A DNA stretch of 64,000 nt, from NCBI GenBank assembly GCA_900239685.1, contig OENT01000187.1:103524-167523 (forward strand), given 5' to 3'. The notes below the pieces were generated by a model that did no database searches, was not told the DNA's origin, and saw only the letters and a program-made list of their open reading frames with translations. The position numbers were made by a program, and so were the translations under genes. Source of the stretch: Rotaria macrura (lineage: Eukaryota > Rotifera > Eurotatoria > Philodinida > Philodinidae). Shown piece by piece: positions 50,444-63,200 of this stretch (positions are counted from its first letter, which is position 1; every line of letters starts with the position of its first letter).

Positions 50444-51549
50444 GAGAAGGCCCCAAAGGTTGACCCAAGATTACAATTGAAATTGTTTGGATTTTTTACA
50501 AAAAGTATCTGGACGTAAAGTATGAAACAACTATTGACTGATGTGGAATCACTAGAAAATTGTAGTCAAAACACTTTTCACTCTTTGATGCATGTGTACA
50601 GCAACATCTTTTTTCTAGAATATCGCAATTGTTATTGCAATTATTATTTGACGAAGGACACAGCAGAGATTTGTATGCAGTGAAATTCTTTTTTACTAGT
50701 ATCTTAGCATGGCATCCCTTGATATGTATATAAAAGGTGTATTCTTTTACTGCAATATCCAATAGAATTAGTTTCAATTTTGATAGCCTTCAATGAAAAA
50801 ATTATTGGAAAGAAGTATCTGATAATAATAATTATATGAAATAAAATAGTTACTGCATGAGGAAAAAGTACAAAAATCTTCATCAAAATAAAAAAACAGA
50901 ACTCCTTGCATTCTCAAAAGTACCAGGATCCAACTATATAGAGTGATACCATACTACGACACTCGTAGAAAGTAATTTCACTGCATATAAATATCTGTTG
51001 TTTTCTTCATCCAACAATAATTCTAGTAACAAATACAATATTCTAGAAAAAGTATATTGCTATACATATGCATGAAAGAGTGAAGAAGTGTTTTGACTAC
51101 AGTCTTTTAGTGGAGTCAGTCTCAGTCAATAGCTGTTTCATACATTACATCAAGATACGTTGTGTAGGACAAACAAATATTTTCAGTTGAAGTATCGAGT
51201 CAACACTTGAGAATCTTCCTTCGTGAATGAGCAAACAATAGTCAGATAGCGGTAGGTCGTAGCAAGAAACAGTGTAATTTTCTTCAATAATTATCAGTGG
51301 ATGTTATCGGTTTCAAAAAACACACATTTTCAATTTGTAAATCGTAAGATTACACTTATGTGATGCTCTACACAGGCGTTCATTTAAGATATAACTGATA
51401 AAGATAAACTCGAGTAAAAATATTTGCAACCGAAATATCTTCTATTCGAAGAGAGGAGACGCAAAAGGGATTGATTTAGAATTAAAGTGCTCTTCAAGAA
51501 AAATAAAATCTATGCTGTTCATGCAGAAATACTAATAGTTTGAGAAAGA
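50444..51549. other. Intergenic, no gene seen
   Basis: AT-rich stretch between the palindrome and the 144-aa gene. Open frames are short and have biased composition. Confidence 0.45.
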
Positions 51550-52102
51550 TTATTTTAGTATTCGTAATGAAGAACTATTCACACCATTGGTAAATTGCAT
51601 CGGTTCACCGTCGAGAATACATAAATCTGGTATACATTGTTCAGTAAGTGTTCGTAAATCTTCAGTGAGATCAGCAGAAAGATTATTATCGATTGAATTC
51701 AATTTTTCTTCTTGATTATTACTAAATGATAACAAAACGACCATATGAAAGAGAACCTTGTAATTTATTTTACGGATTAGTAAATGGAGTGTTTGCTGGT
51801 TCCATTGATGATGCTGGTGAACTATTTGATTGAACTATTAATGAAGATATCGTTTTATTTGGCAATAATTGTTCATATCTACGAAATATTTCATAACGTT
51901 GCCATTCGTGTTGTTCGCGTAAATTCATCAGTTCTAGGTCATTTAATATATTCACAGTGGTACTTGTCCTAAATTTATGATTTGTTTCATTTAATTTTTC
52001 TATTCATTAAGAGAAAAGAAGTGAATTTTGTTTTGCAAAAACTTAGAATCGATTCGTTTCTTTACCCAACGTTTCTGACTGTTTCTTAATGTCTTCAGCC
52101 AT
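51550..52102 (-). CDS. Orphan 144-aa protein downstream of TOPBP1-like gene
   Basis: Three exons on the minus strand: 52102-52066, 51999-51774, 51721-51550; phases close, 144 aa. I do not recognise the family. The N-terminal half is predicted helical and highly charged (MAEDIKKQSETLEKLNETNH; NLREQHEWQRYEIFRRYEQL), a probable short coiled coil. The C-terminal half is polar and acidic. An acceptor-like TCTAG at 52117-52120 lies 14 nt upstream of the ATG. The stop of the TOPBP1-like gene is only about 107 nt above it on the same strand, so the two may be co-transcribed and this could be a partner protein. It might instead be a detached C-terminal piece of the upstream gene, but it carries no BRCT motif. 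Confidence 0.62.
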
Positions 52103-52209
52103 GATTTTAAAGCAATCTAGAAGACAACTGTGAGAGAATTTAATTTTGTTCAACTTTTGTTTATAGAAGAAAAGGAAAATACAAAAGTATGTAGAATAAG
52201 ATATCTAAT

Positions 52210-55200
52210 TTAATTCGCATCATCAGATTGTGTCATTTCATCTAAATTATGTAATTGATTTTGTCGAATACGTTCTGCTTCTGTCGAATCATCAACCCAG
52301 GAAACTTTTACTTCTGATGACAAGCCTTCATATATTGTTGATTTTGCTTGTTGGGCAAGAAAAAATGAACGTGAAGGCATTATATTTATTCTCGATGAAG
52401 CCGTGGAAACAGTATTTGATGATAATGATGAGGATGATTTTTGATTAAGTAAAGTTGGCATTAAGCAGTCAATATCAGACATTAATCGATCAACAGTAAT
52501 TTGTGACTCTGTTGGGGGTGATTGTGTAACAAATTTATCAATTTGTGTATCATTTAACGATTGTTCGAAAATAGGAGGACGAGGAACATTGGAATAACGT
52601 TTCAATAAAGAAAATGGTGAAAGAGCATATTCAGGAATGATTGACGATGTTGATGTACCAGATCCAGGTGTTCGACGAGCACGAGGTGTATCATCCTGCT
52701 AAAATCATAATGAATTATGTTTGTCTTTGTCAAAAAAACAGAATAGTATAATTCAAGAAAAATATTCAGAAAATGAGTTATGTGTACTTGAATGAATGTG
52801 GTAGTGATTCGTGCAAACTGAGAATGAGTTAGATGCATGTGTGGGAACATGGTTGGAAGAATTACACTTTTGTACCGACTCAATAAAGTTCTGGTTTAGA
52901 CGACTTTGTTTCATGATGGATGCCACTGAAATGTTCGTATATTTTGCCGGTATGATAGTAGATTAATTATCTATTCGAAAAATTCCTATCAACTATATCG
53001 ATAATATTTAACTATGATATATCTACACTTACATATATTCTAACAAACTTCTATTCAACTTTCACACATCTACTGGATTCACATAGATGTAAGGAAGTTT
53101 TCGAATGTATGATCAATGAAATTTTAGATTCTTATTACTAAAAATCGGATATGTTTTCAGTCGGATACTAACGAGTCAAAAAAAGTTCTAACAATCATCT
53201 TTTCAGAGATGGACTTTGCCTTTTGTGCGAACCAGAAGTCGAATAGGTTTTTTTTCTTCCGTTTCTCTTTCTCTCTCGAAATGTATGCACCGATTGTGTT
53301 CTACGTTGATCGTCGATGTTTATTTCGTTGTAAGTATTTTATACAGCAGTCTTCTTCTCATCTCCGATATAGGATTCAGTGCTTAGTTTTCGTGGTCTTC
53401 AACAGTATTGTTAATTTGTTGTCATGAAAACAAAAAACAAATCAAGGACATACGAGCAGTGTTTGATCAACATTAAAACTACTAGTCTGTTGTCGTACAA
53501 ATGATGATGATGATGATAATCGAGATAAACTTGAATTGCTGCTTTTCTTTTTCTCGTCCGTTAAGTTTTGATTTGAATCTTGTCTAAATGAAAAGTTTCG
53601 TTGGTAAAATTGATTTCCTACGTAGGCTATACTTTTCTTCTCGATCGGCTAAACATAGATAATCGATTTCAGGTATAAGTTCGTTTTTTTCACAACATTC
53701 TAACAACCATTGTGGACTCACAATATGAGCGCTAGGTAACAGAATACAAAATCCTTTTTCGAACTAAAACTAAACACATTTTATAATCTACTTCGGTGCT
53801 ATTACAGATACTTGAGTGTAGTTTGAATTAGATTCAGTACCGCGAATAATATGCGTTACTGATGGATTTAATATATCAAACCTGTGAGAAAAAAATATCT
53901 TATTCAAACTTTTAAATGAAGCAAGGTCAATTTACCGAATGGCACATCCAGCGTCGAGAATTTTTTGCATACGCATTCGTAGTGCTGTTGAAAATTGACC
54001 TATGAATACCTAGAAATGAGTTGATCAAGTTTTTAATACATGCAAAATTCAATATATACAACCTTTAATCCATCGAATAGATCATCTACGAGTTTTTTCG
54101 ATCGGTTATTCATCCATTTATCGAAATGTTCTTCAAGATCATTCATTTCTTCTATAGTTAATAAAGATGTTGACTTACGTCGTTGATCAACAGTAACAAG
54201 TTTTGATGTTGAATCAACTGTTTCATTCGGCGGAGGCTTTTCATTTTCTATTCAGTGAAACTCTTAAAAATAATAAGTGATTTCATATTGCAAACAACAA
54301 ACCTTTGGAACTGGTTGAATCGACGTTTGCTGTTGACCACAAAAAGTTCGCTAGGCGTAGGCAAGCACCTTTTTCACTACTTTCAAAGATCCACTCAGGT
54401 TTAAGCGCTGGAATTCGCCACTTAATAGCGTGCTCGAATTTAGAACCTAAGCCAATACAACTTCAGCTTAAGAATATCTTATCTAATATAGAAGCTTACC
54501 TTTTGGTTCCTTACAAATTAAATGAGTACATTTATCTTTAATCAAACTTGGTGAATAGACTGCACCTTCTCGTTCAACATATTGTTTGATTGTACTACGG
54601 TCTCGTTCAGCAAATCCCGATAGTGAAACGATAAATTTATAGAATAGTGGACATTTGAATCGATCAAATGTTGAATCTGTGCTTTTCACTGTTCTGTAGA
54701 ACATATGATAACAAAGAACTAATCTAATTTTCGTATTTTCTTCTCACTTTTGTCCAGACAGTAGCAGTACACTTTGAATCCATTCGGGCATCATTACTTG
54801 TATTCCATTTTCAACTGCAACCTTTATATTTATCATCAGTTAAAGATTTTCGGTAATTTATTTCTTTGACTTACAAAATATTTTTCTGATGCTGCACAAG
54901 CTCCACATACCAAATGAGTTACATTTGAATTCAGATTGGTCTGAAATTTACCACCCATGTAAGCAACAGAACGACGGATCTTTTCCTAGTATATTGGTGG
55001 AACGATCAAATTTTCAGTTACAAAAATCAACGCTTACGCGATCAAGATGTGGAAGGTTTGTACAACAAACAGTTATTGATTGCATAGCAAGTGAATAAAG
55101 TGGATAAGAACTACATGGAATTGTAATATTGTGATCAACACATGTCGTAATCAATTGTGGACCAAGAACCCTTTTTTTCGTTTTCATTAGTGAATTAAAT

Positions 55201-55534
55201 AGAGAAATTAATAATTAGTATAAAAATCAAGATGAATTTTTACCAAGCCTTATGATTTTTCAGGTATTGAAACAGCTGACCTGAAAATGGTTCGATGACA
55301 AACATTTTTCCTTTCAGATCCTTCATATTCATCATTGTTTCTTCGTCAATCATATGCGGTTGAAAATTACTTGATTCAAGTAACTGATATAGAAAACAAA
55401 ACTCAATCAGAGACTATTGTACCGATTCTAGAAAAAATTACTTGAAAGACACTGTTCAATTTTTCTGCTTGCCACTGAGCATGTAATGTATTGGGTTGTA
55501 ACACAAAAATCGACATTTTCTTTGTTATACTCAT
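52210..55534 (-). CDS. TOPBP1: TOPBP1-like BRCT protein, short form (BRCT0-3)
   Basis: 13 exons, minus strand: 55534-55442, 55383-55244, 55170-55038, 54985-54875, 54821-54748, 54693-54500, 54446-54303, 54247-54063, 54009-53936, 53881-53812, 53763-53633, 53583-53454, 52695-52210. Phases close, 654 aa (human TOPBP1 1522). TOPBP1 is the scaffold that activates ATR at stalled forks and helps origin firing. Order seen: BRCT0 (FVIEPFSGQLFQYLKNHKAW), BRCT1 (ITVCCTNL, MGGKFQTNLNSNVTHLVCG, MMPEWIQSVL), BRCT2 (FIVSLSGFAERDRSTIKQYV, KDKCTHLICKEPKG, IPALKPEWIFES), then BRCT3 (VFIGQFSTALRMRMQKILDA, LNPSVTHIIRG, IVSPQWLLECCEK), and a Ser/Pro-rich 161-codon last exon. BRCT4-8 and the ATR-activating region of the human protein are absent from the reading frame. 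Intron 12 (758 bp) might hide an unrecognised exon. Confidence 0.86.
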
Positions 55535-56830
55535 AGTAATTGTTTTAAAATTTAGAGATGATTTAACTACTAGTATGAAAATACTGGCGACATGAAAACT
55601 TAGTTTCATGTCTAAAATTTTATTGGTTTAAATTCAATCGCGTAAAAAAGAAAATATGGATTCCTTCCATCTATCCATATCCTGGATGATGAAGTGAACA
55701 AGTGAAATGATCCGTCCGTACTTTTGGTGCAGCGGATTGGTGTCTCGTATCATGCATTTATTTCCGAGCTGCACTAGATACATATACACACCTCCCAGGC
55801 GTTCAGATTCTAATTTATCTGAACTTCAAACCGCTAATTAGGAGAACTACTAAAGGATTTCGAATTTTGTTAATTAAAAAGTATATAGATGTCGCTAATT
55901 TATAATCTGCCAGCTTCGAGGCTCATCATGACACCACTTCTTGCAATGACTTACCTTCATATCGACATGCATTCTTTTTTAATGTATTGAAATAAATCAA
56001 GATCTTTAATAAATGTTTCCATTTGTTTTGCTCTTCAAATGATAATTAAAACCCTGCGTGGATATGTTCTTTCTTTTCATTATATCTTACTAAGATGACA
56101 TGGGCATAGGCGTGAAAAATTATTTTTCCGTTTTGATTGAAAAGAAAATGTAATTTATGTATCATAAACTATTTTTTCATGACAATTCATTTTTATGTAA
56201 AGCAAAATATTTATTCTATATTCTCTGCTAGTATTAAAGAGATCAAAATATGCTCATGATAGAAACTCAAACAAGTATGAATGGATGAAAAGATGTCTTT
56301 TTATTACGAAAGATGAATAAAATGTTGTATTTGTAAAAATGATCAGAAAATTTGTAATGTGAAAACGAGACATAAAATTTTGTATTATGGGATTACCTAA
56401 ATTTTGATGAATCCGAAACTATAAAAAGTCAATGAGTAGAAGCTATAGTTCATGTACAATTTATGTCCCACGTTAAAAAAATTTAAAGAAGAAAGTATCA
56501 TCATTTTCTCAAACTGTTGTTTTTACAGGTGTGCGTTTCATAGTGTATAAATGTGTTAAAAGCTGCGAGTTTTAGAAGTGAATGCTGAATCATCGTTCAC
56601 CAGTCTAGGGATCAAAAAGTGTAAAATCCAATCCACGAATTCTTGAATGTGCAAAGTTCTCTTTTTTTCTTGTTTGGCAAAATAAATCAACATACAGCCA
56701 GTGTCGAGGATAAAGCGTATGACTTTTTTACTCACATTACGTTAAATTTTTCTTTGCGTTCTTGAAGATACAAGTTACCATAGGAGAGGAGGTTTAGTGC
56801 ATCGCAACACATTCTATTTTGAATACAATC
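55535..56830. other. Divergent intergenic region TOPBP1-like / FBXO36
   Basis: About 1.3 kb, AT-rich, between two divergently transcribed genes. No coding segment or structured RNA recognised. Confidence 0.5.
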
Positions 56831-57942
56831 ATGGCGAGTAATAAAAAGAAAACTGATAATCACAACCGAGCTTCTGTAACGACTGAACATGTTCAGAATA
56901 AATATGTCAATCCTGAGCAAACATGTGATATGCGTCATTTTATGAAGCAACATCCATTTTTATCACAGTTGCTACCTGAAGATGGAATAGTATTTGAATG
57001 CAATCGCCAAGCTCCTGCGCCATCAAAAGATTACGGACAGTTGCAAATTAATTTGGATAAGGTTCATTACTGATAGTTTTTTTCTTTTTCTTTTAATATT
57101 TTAATGTTTCATTCATGATTTTAAAGGTGATTCTTCGTTGGTGGAAAATAACACTTCGAAATGTAGAAGGTTCAATGTATCCAGGTGAAATAAAAAATTC
57201 ATTCGAAGAGTTTTATTACGATGAAGTTGCTCAACGTGAAATATGGCGCATATTTGGCCAGGAAACACTTGATTACTGTTTGAATTTAGTTCATGGTAAT
57301 CTTGATTGGATAACACGTCTTCCGACAAACATTCAAATACATATTTTATCATTTGTAAATCTTGATGATATACCTCAAATATCATTAGTATCAAAAACAC
57401 TTCGTTCACTTTGCCGTAATAATGATCTGTGGCAGATATTTTATATGAAGCATTATGGACAGCATGCTGTGAAAAATAAAGATTTAATTCATTTAGTCGA
57501 AAATCGTGGTTGGCGTCATGTATTTTTTACGAATCGTTTGAAATTGCAAATGCAAATAAGACGTGCTGCTCAGCTTGAACGTCATCACCCAGAAGACCCG
57601 TCTGATTATATTAAATCACGTGAACGTCGTTCTCAATTAAAACCAAGTCCACCAACTACGCCACGACAAAAAGAAACTCTTACGCAACCATCAATGAGGC
57701 GTCATTCATTTGCAACACGTAAAGAACCACCAACATATACACCCCGTGCATCACCTCTACCCGACCAAGAAGCATCTGCTCTGACAGCTCGATCATTTCT
57801 CAACGAAGGATATGCATCACCACGAATAAGACGACCCCAATCACCGTCGCTGTCAACACAATCAAATGCGGGTAGCATGTCTCCAACAGGATCGGCGCAA
57901 ACATCGCGAAAATCGTCTCAAGGATCATCAAGTCATCATTGA
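56831..57942 (+). CDS. FBXO36: FBXO36-like F-box protein
   Basis: Two exons, 56831-57061 and 57127-57942; 348 aa. F-box proteins are substrate receptors of SCF (Skp1-Cul1) ubiquitin ligases. The N-terminal region APAPSKDYGQLQ and ILRWWKITLRNVEG with PGEIKNSFEEF match FBXO36 closely. The F-box is about residues 137-185: LDWITRLPTNIQIHILSFVN, LDDIPQISLVSKTLRSLCRN, LWQIFYMKHYG. It is followed by GWRHVFFTNRLKLQMQIRR, again as in FBXO36. The human protein ends shortly after this (188 aa). Here about 30 extra residues precede the family's N-terminus and a tail of roughly 120 residues, rich in Ser, Pro, Arg and Gln, follows. An in-frame ATG 12 nt upstream (56819) is an alternative start. Confidence 0.92.
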
Positions 57943-59570
57943 CTTGCTTCTGTGCCTTAATAATATCTTAATCACGCGAACTCACTTTTTACTACGTATT
58001 TTCGAGTGCTCAAATTGTAGATAAATTCTACTTTTATTGATTTAATACACAAAATTTTCATGCACTTCATTGTTTATATTACAAATTTTAGGCTGTGGGT
58101 ATGTGATGCAGTCACAGATGTTCTAGCGCATCCAATTCTATAGCTGTATTCTCTCACACCCACATCCTTTTTCACTCGTTTACACCCACTTACAAATAAG
58201 TAATGGCTGCAATCATATTGAAACCGATTATATACTCCATTTTTAAACGGTTTTAGTCAAAAATACGCGTGAAAAAAATTGAAATTTCATGAATTATAGG
58301 ATTAGTTCCTATTATAATCGGTTAAGACTTCATCAAAATAAATTCGAGTCTAATAAATGGAAGCTGATGACATTTGAATGAAAAATGTTCTATTTTCCAC
58401 AAAGAAAAATAGAATTAAAATCAGAGCAAATCGTAATAGTCTATGAAAATTCGGTCTTTCTATTCGATTAAAAAATGATTCGAAATCGATGAAAATCTTA
58501 ATGTAATAGATTTTTAATTAGTTCTTATTAATTAGCAGGCCTACTTTTACACGGGCGGACTTGTTTTGGATAACACATTCATTCTACCTTCGAATGAATT
58601 CGCGCAGAGGCCTAAGATAGTGCATAGTTCGAATTCGAAAACACGTTCCGTAAATCGATACAAAAAGATCCTGTCACCATTTAAAATGCGAAAGCATTCC
58701 AGAAATTGTAATAAATCTTAGCGCCAACAGGTAGCACTAGCTGTCGCAAAGCTTTAATGATATTTTCCCGTTCTTTAATTTCTTCTTTCTGCTCTCTTCT
58801 CACAATTCTGTTGTTTTTGCTGTTTTCTCTCTTCTCTTTTCTATTCCCGATTTTCCTCTCCACTCTGTTCGTCTCCTTTTTCTTCTCTCTCCACCTCCCT
58901 CATTCTCTCTCTCATCTCCTTCGTCCACACTCTTCAGTTCATTTGCGAAAAATAATTCTACCGATAAGTCGCTTATCTGTCGTCTTCTCCATTATCTTTG
59001 TTGTTCCTCATTAAATTAAACTCTTTTCAATATGAATTACTTGCGTGAGGTTCAAAGGTTGTACGCTCACATAGCATGTGACTGAATCATAGTTGGGTTA
59101 AACGCTAAGACTTAAATTTTCCCAGGCTGACTTTCTATGGCTCGAATGTCAGAGACTCAATTGTGTATGTGCCCTGTTGCCCCCATAACACTTGTTTCAT
59201 GCTCCAGTTGGTTAATCATGACTAAAAGCATAAAACGTTTATAGATGCTATTATGTTTATTACTTATCTCTGTCTTTATCCATAAATTAGAACTTGTTTC
59301 ATTCTCTCATTTGGATCTTTCTGAAGCGACATTTTCAGTATTTTATATGTTTTGTCAAGACAATCTGCTCCTGTACTTTTTCTGTTTAGAACGATGATCA
59401 TACTACTCAATAAAATGATGTCCTAGCTTGTGCCATACACCTAGAGTCGCAATTTGCAGCAATACAAGAAGAGAACAGACAAGTAAATATGATTCAATTA
59501 GAGTTCTGAAAATCCGGAGAAGATATTGCGACTTGTCAGATGTTTATGAACTTTTTATACTATAAAGGTC
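57943..59570. other. Intergenic with pyrimidine-rich tract
   Basis: No gene supported. About 58760-58935 on the + strand is strongly CT-rich (long runs of CTCT/TTCTC), giving open frames on both strands that are compositional only. Confidence 0.55.
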
Positions 59571-59574
59571 TGTA

Positions 59575-60010
59575 CACGTTAGATGAATAGGAAAATTGGC
59601 AAGGAAACACCAACAGCCGACAAATATTTAGTACCCAGGTCGAGCGATACGGTCAGTATACGACTGTTTACGACATTTAAACGGCCCAGGTCGAACAATC
59701 CGAGACTGAGATCCTGTCGGATCCTACCGTGGACCACCAAATAATCCAACAATATCCGATAAGAATCCGACAACTCCCGACAGGATCTAGTCGGAAATCA
59801 TGGGATTCTTTGGTATTGGATTCCGATAGGAAGTTGTCGGTGAATGGATCCGATGATTTCCGACAGTTGGTCCAGCAGTCGGAACACTTCGGATGCTCTC
59901 GACAGGCCCCGCAGCGGTCCTTCTTTCCTTCTTTTTTCCTTCTTTTTAAGGATCGTCCTTCTTCATCCTTCTTTTTAGCAAAATTCCTTCTTTTCCTTCT
60001 TTTTTTCGTT
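59575..60010. repeat. GC-richer hairpin-rich block plus CCTTCTTTTT tandem
   Basis: From about 59575 to 59915 composition rises well above background and the motif CCGACAGGATC / GATCCTGTCGG recurs in both orientations (59710-59720, 59778-59788, related GTCGG/CCGAC units to about 59895), so the block can form several hairpins. It runs into about 90 bp of irregular CCTTCTTTTT repeats (59918-60005). Likely a non-autonomous mobile element or satellite fragment; no coding content. Confidence 0.65.
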
Positions 60011-60233
60011 TTCATGTCAGAAGATCGTATATACGTATTCTGCAGAACAGACATGGGACCCTTTGCAGAAATTTTATCCATATGTTAGAAAGAATACAAA
60101 ATGAAGCCATCGCTGTTCTCGAAGATACGTTTATTATTCAGTCTTTATTTACAATCCAACAATTTAACAAGGTTATGAACGTAAAAATTTACAAGTTTAC
60201 GAATTTCATCATCTTTTTTTGCCATTATTCCAT

Positions 60234-63200
60234 TCATTTTTTTAATTTTTTTCTAAGTTGATTCATTTGATCACTGTTATTATTGAGCTGTGTCTTCAGA
60301 GTGTCCAATTTTTTCTCGGCACCTCCAATAAGAAGTTGTGCCATTTCGACACCATCAAATGTTTTTGTTGCAATGGCAACTTCTAGGCGTGAGTTGCCTT
60401 CATCGAGCATTTTATACGCATTGTCTAGGTCTTGTTGTAAGATCTTGCGTTCGTCGATTAGTTTTTGCTCTTTTTCAACTAAAAGCAGTTCTTTGATTTT
60501 GATTAGTTCTGCGGCGGCTTCCAATGCTTCCTTTTCTCTAAGTAATCGTTGTATTTTTTCTTGGTCTGCTTGATATCGAAAGTGAGCTTCCTTGACATTG
60601 TCAAGAAGTCCTTTGCAAATTGGAACCTATAAAGTACCAGTCACATCGATAATAACTAGCTGTTATTTAATAGTCTCACTTACTTCATGAACTTTTCCTT
60701 GTCCGTAAAACTTGACAGCGTCTTTAGTTGTTCGAAGTCCTTTGATGGAAGTCTCACTTAGAGATGACCGATTGTCGGTTATGAGCGCTGAATTTTCACT
60801 AAAACCACGTTCAACGTCGGCGTTACCGTGCGAAAGTGATAGAAGACTCTTGATGAGTTTAGATAATACGACAAATTTAGCAGTACCCAAACTGTTCTTG
60901 ATGTCAAAGACATGTTTCCAATAATGATCGACTGGATGGTATTTGATAACTTCATGATTATCACCACTGGTGCTTTTCTGTTTATACCATTCATCTAAAA
61001 TAGTTTCATTTTCGTATAGACGCCATTCGACATTCAAATGATCAAGATCATCATTGGATAGCAGTTGAGGCAAGTCACGTGCAATAATCATCAGACTCTT
61101 GCGTGAAGAGTCGTGATGGCGATCAATTGGATTAATGAATTGAAGGTTCTGTAAAAATTCGTTTGTCAACGGCAATGTACGTGTTAGTTCTCTCTAGAAT
61201 AATAAAAGAAAAAAAATCAGATAATCTGACATCCAAATTATGAATAGATTTAAAGTTTTTCAAGAAAAAACTCAGCAATCTTCTTTCTGTTGTACATTTA
61301 AGTGTAGGGCAGATGCTACAATACACCTTCGGTTCGAAATCTGCTCTCTTCATGGAGTTCTTCATTCGTACGTTGTGATTCTCTCTCATTGACTTTACCT
61401 TACTGATAGTCTCTCATTTATAGTGTGTAGATCACTGTCTCTCTTTGATGGTTGGCTCTGTGTAGTCAGTCACACAGAGTACATTTGATGCACGCTCAGT
61501 GTCAAAGAATGTGTTCGATAATAGAAGACGAAGTAATATTTTTCTCCTTCTGCCCATAAATCAAATCAAACGATCTTATTAATTTTGATCTCATTAAGTT
61601 AACGATTGCTACTTACAGCAATAGTTATGTAAATATCACGAACATCTTTGAGAAACTTGGTTTTTTCATTTGTTGACATTTCTTGAAGTTCATTGCGTGA
61701 GGCTTCACCAATTTCAAGTTTCGAATCTGGCTTTTGATTAGCTTGAGAATCGAATGAGATCGAGAGCAACTGTTTTACAGTTTTGTTCGCCAATAAATCA
61801 TCTTTAATGAAATTGCTCAGCACATTACGAAATAAGTTGCTACATTCTTCAAAGAGCAGATGAACCAACGGTTGTTTTTGCTGTAACCATGTCAGAGGTT
61901 TTGAAAATATATGTCGATAAACATATAGAATAAAATGAAAGCGAACGAATGTTTGCTTTTGTTCGAGTTGATTTTTTATTCGTTCCCATCTATCATTATC
62001 CATAATTTTTTTTTCTGTCTTTGGTAAATAAACGAGGAAATATTCCATAAGAATCGGCCATTGATTGATTACCCGTTCGATAACTGAACCTACTTCGATC
62101 CAACGCGTGATTACAAAGCGTTTCATAAATCGGCCAACGCCATCGCCGATAGTTTCCACTAAATTTAAATAATCCTCTCGCCGAGCAGATGACCGAGAAA
62201 AAAAAACCAAAAATCGTACAAAATACCTTCGATTTGCCAGTCGTTTTGTGTAAAACCTCGTTTGAAAGCATTGTGAATTACATGGAGTGGACAAGGTCCG
62301 ATTGAAACTAAACCTTTGCTTGATACATGTCCTGTTCTGTAAATTAACAATATAAAATTAATCTTCCTTCTATGTCTACCTCCAAAAATTACTTTTTCTC
62401 TCGCACAGATCGCACTTCCTTTTCCATCATGGTTTCAACCGCTTTATTGACATTCGGATTGTCTCTACCTATGACAAAAAAATGAGTCTATGGTATATAT
62501 AAGAAAAGATTAACTCACCCAATTGAAGAAGTTTAGACAAGTCGATCCCTTCAGATTTCAATGAATCGAGTAAATGGTGGCCGATAATTTCGGCTGTCGC
62601 ATGCCCAAGCATGATACTTTTGAAATATCGTGTTACAACACTCTGTTTATATTCGCTCCAGTATCGAATATACAAGTCCAGTTGCTTTCGTACTCCAGCA
62701 ATAGTAGTTTCATCGAAAAGTAACGAGTAGGATGGAGCTTTAATTACATCCTTGATGAGTTCACGCATAAAATAATAGCCAGTTCCATGTGATACCACAT
62801 AAGAAAGCTTACGATCTTTCATTGAATAATCAGCAGCCACTTTACTGTCAGGAAACATCGCCGCAAATAGGTCAGCAATATTTTGTGATGCAGTATAACT
62901 AAAGCCAAGTTGTGCTGTTGCCATCGCCCAATAACATTCAGCACGAATAATCTTTTCATCATGCGTTAACGCTCGATCGGCACTGTTGCTGAGTACCATG
63001 AAGGGCGGATTGTTTGCTATCGTTGACGAAGAAGTACAAGGAGATTGATTTGTAGTGGCGTTGTTACTTGTAGACGATAAATTTATGGTAGAAGCAACGA
63101 GTTGACCCGATTCTAAAACGTCTTTGAGACATTGTAGATGCTTCGGTCGTTCTGAATGAATTTTAAGGCTAGTCCAACCTCCGTTGGCACAACTTAATTC

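Noticed and set aside
58681..59014. Overlapping open frames on both strands
   Set aside because: Produced by a CT-rich low-complexity tract; the peptides are only Leu/Ser/Phe or Lys/Glu/Arg runs.
59677..60088. Open frames of 119-134 codons on both strands
   Set aside because: They lie in the hairpin-rich and CCTTCTTTTT repeat block; translations are repetitive and lack homology.
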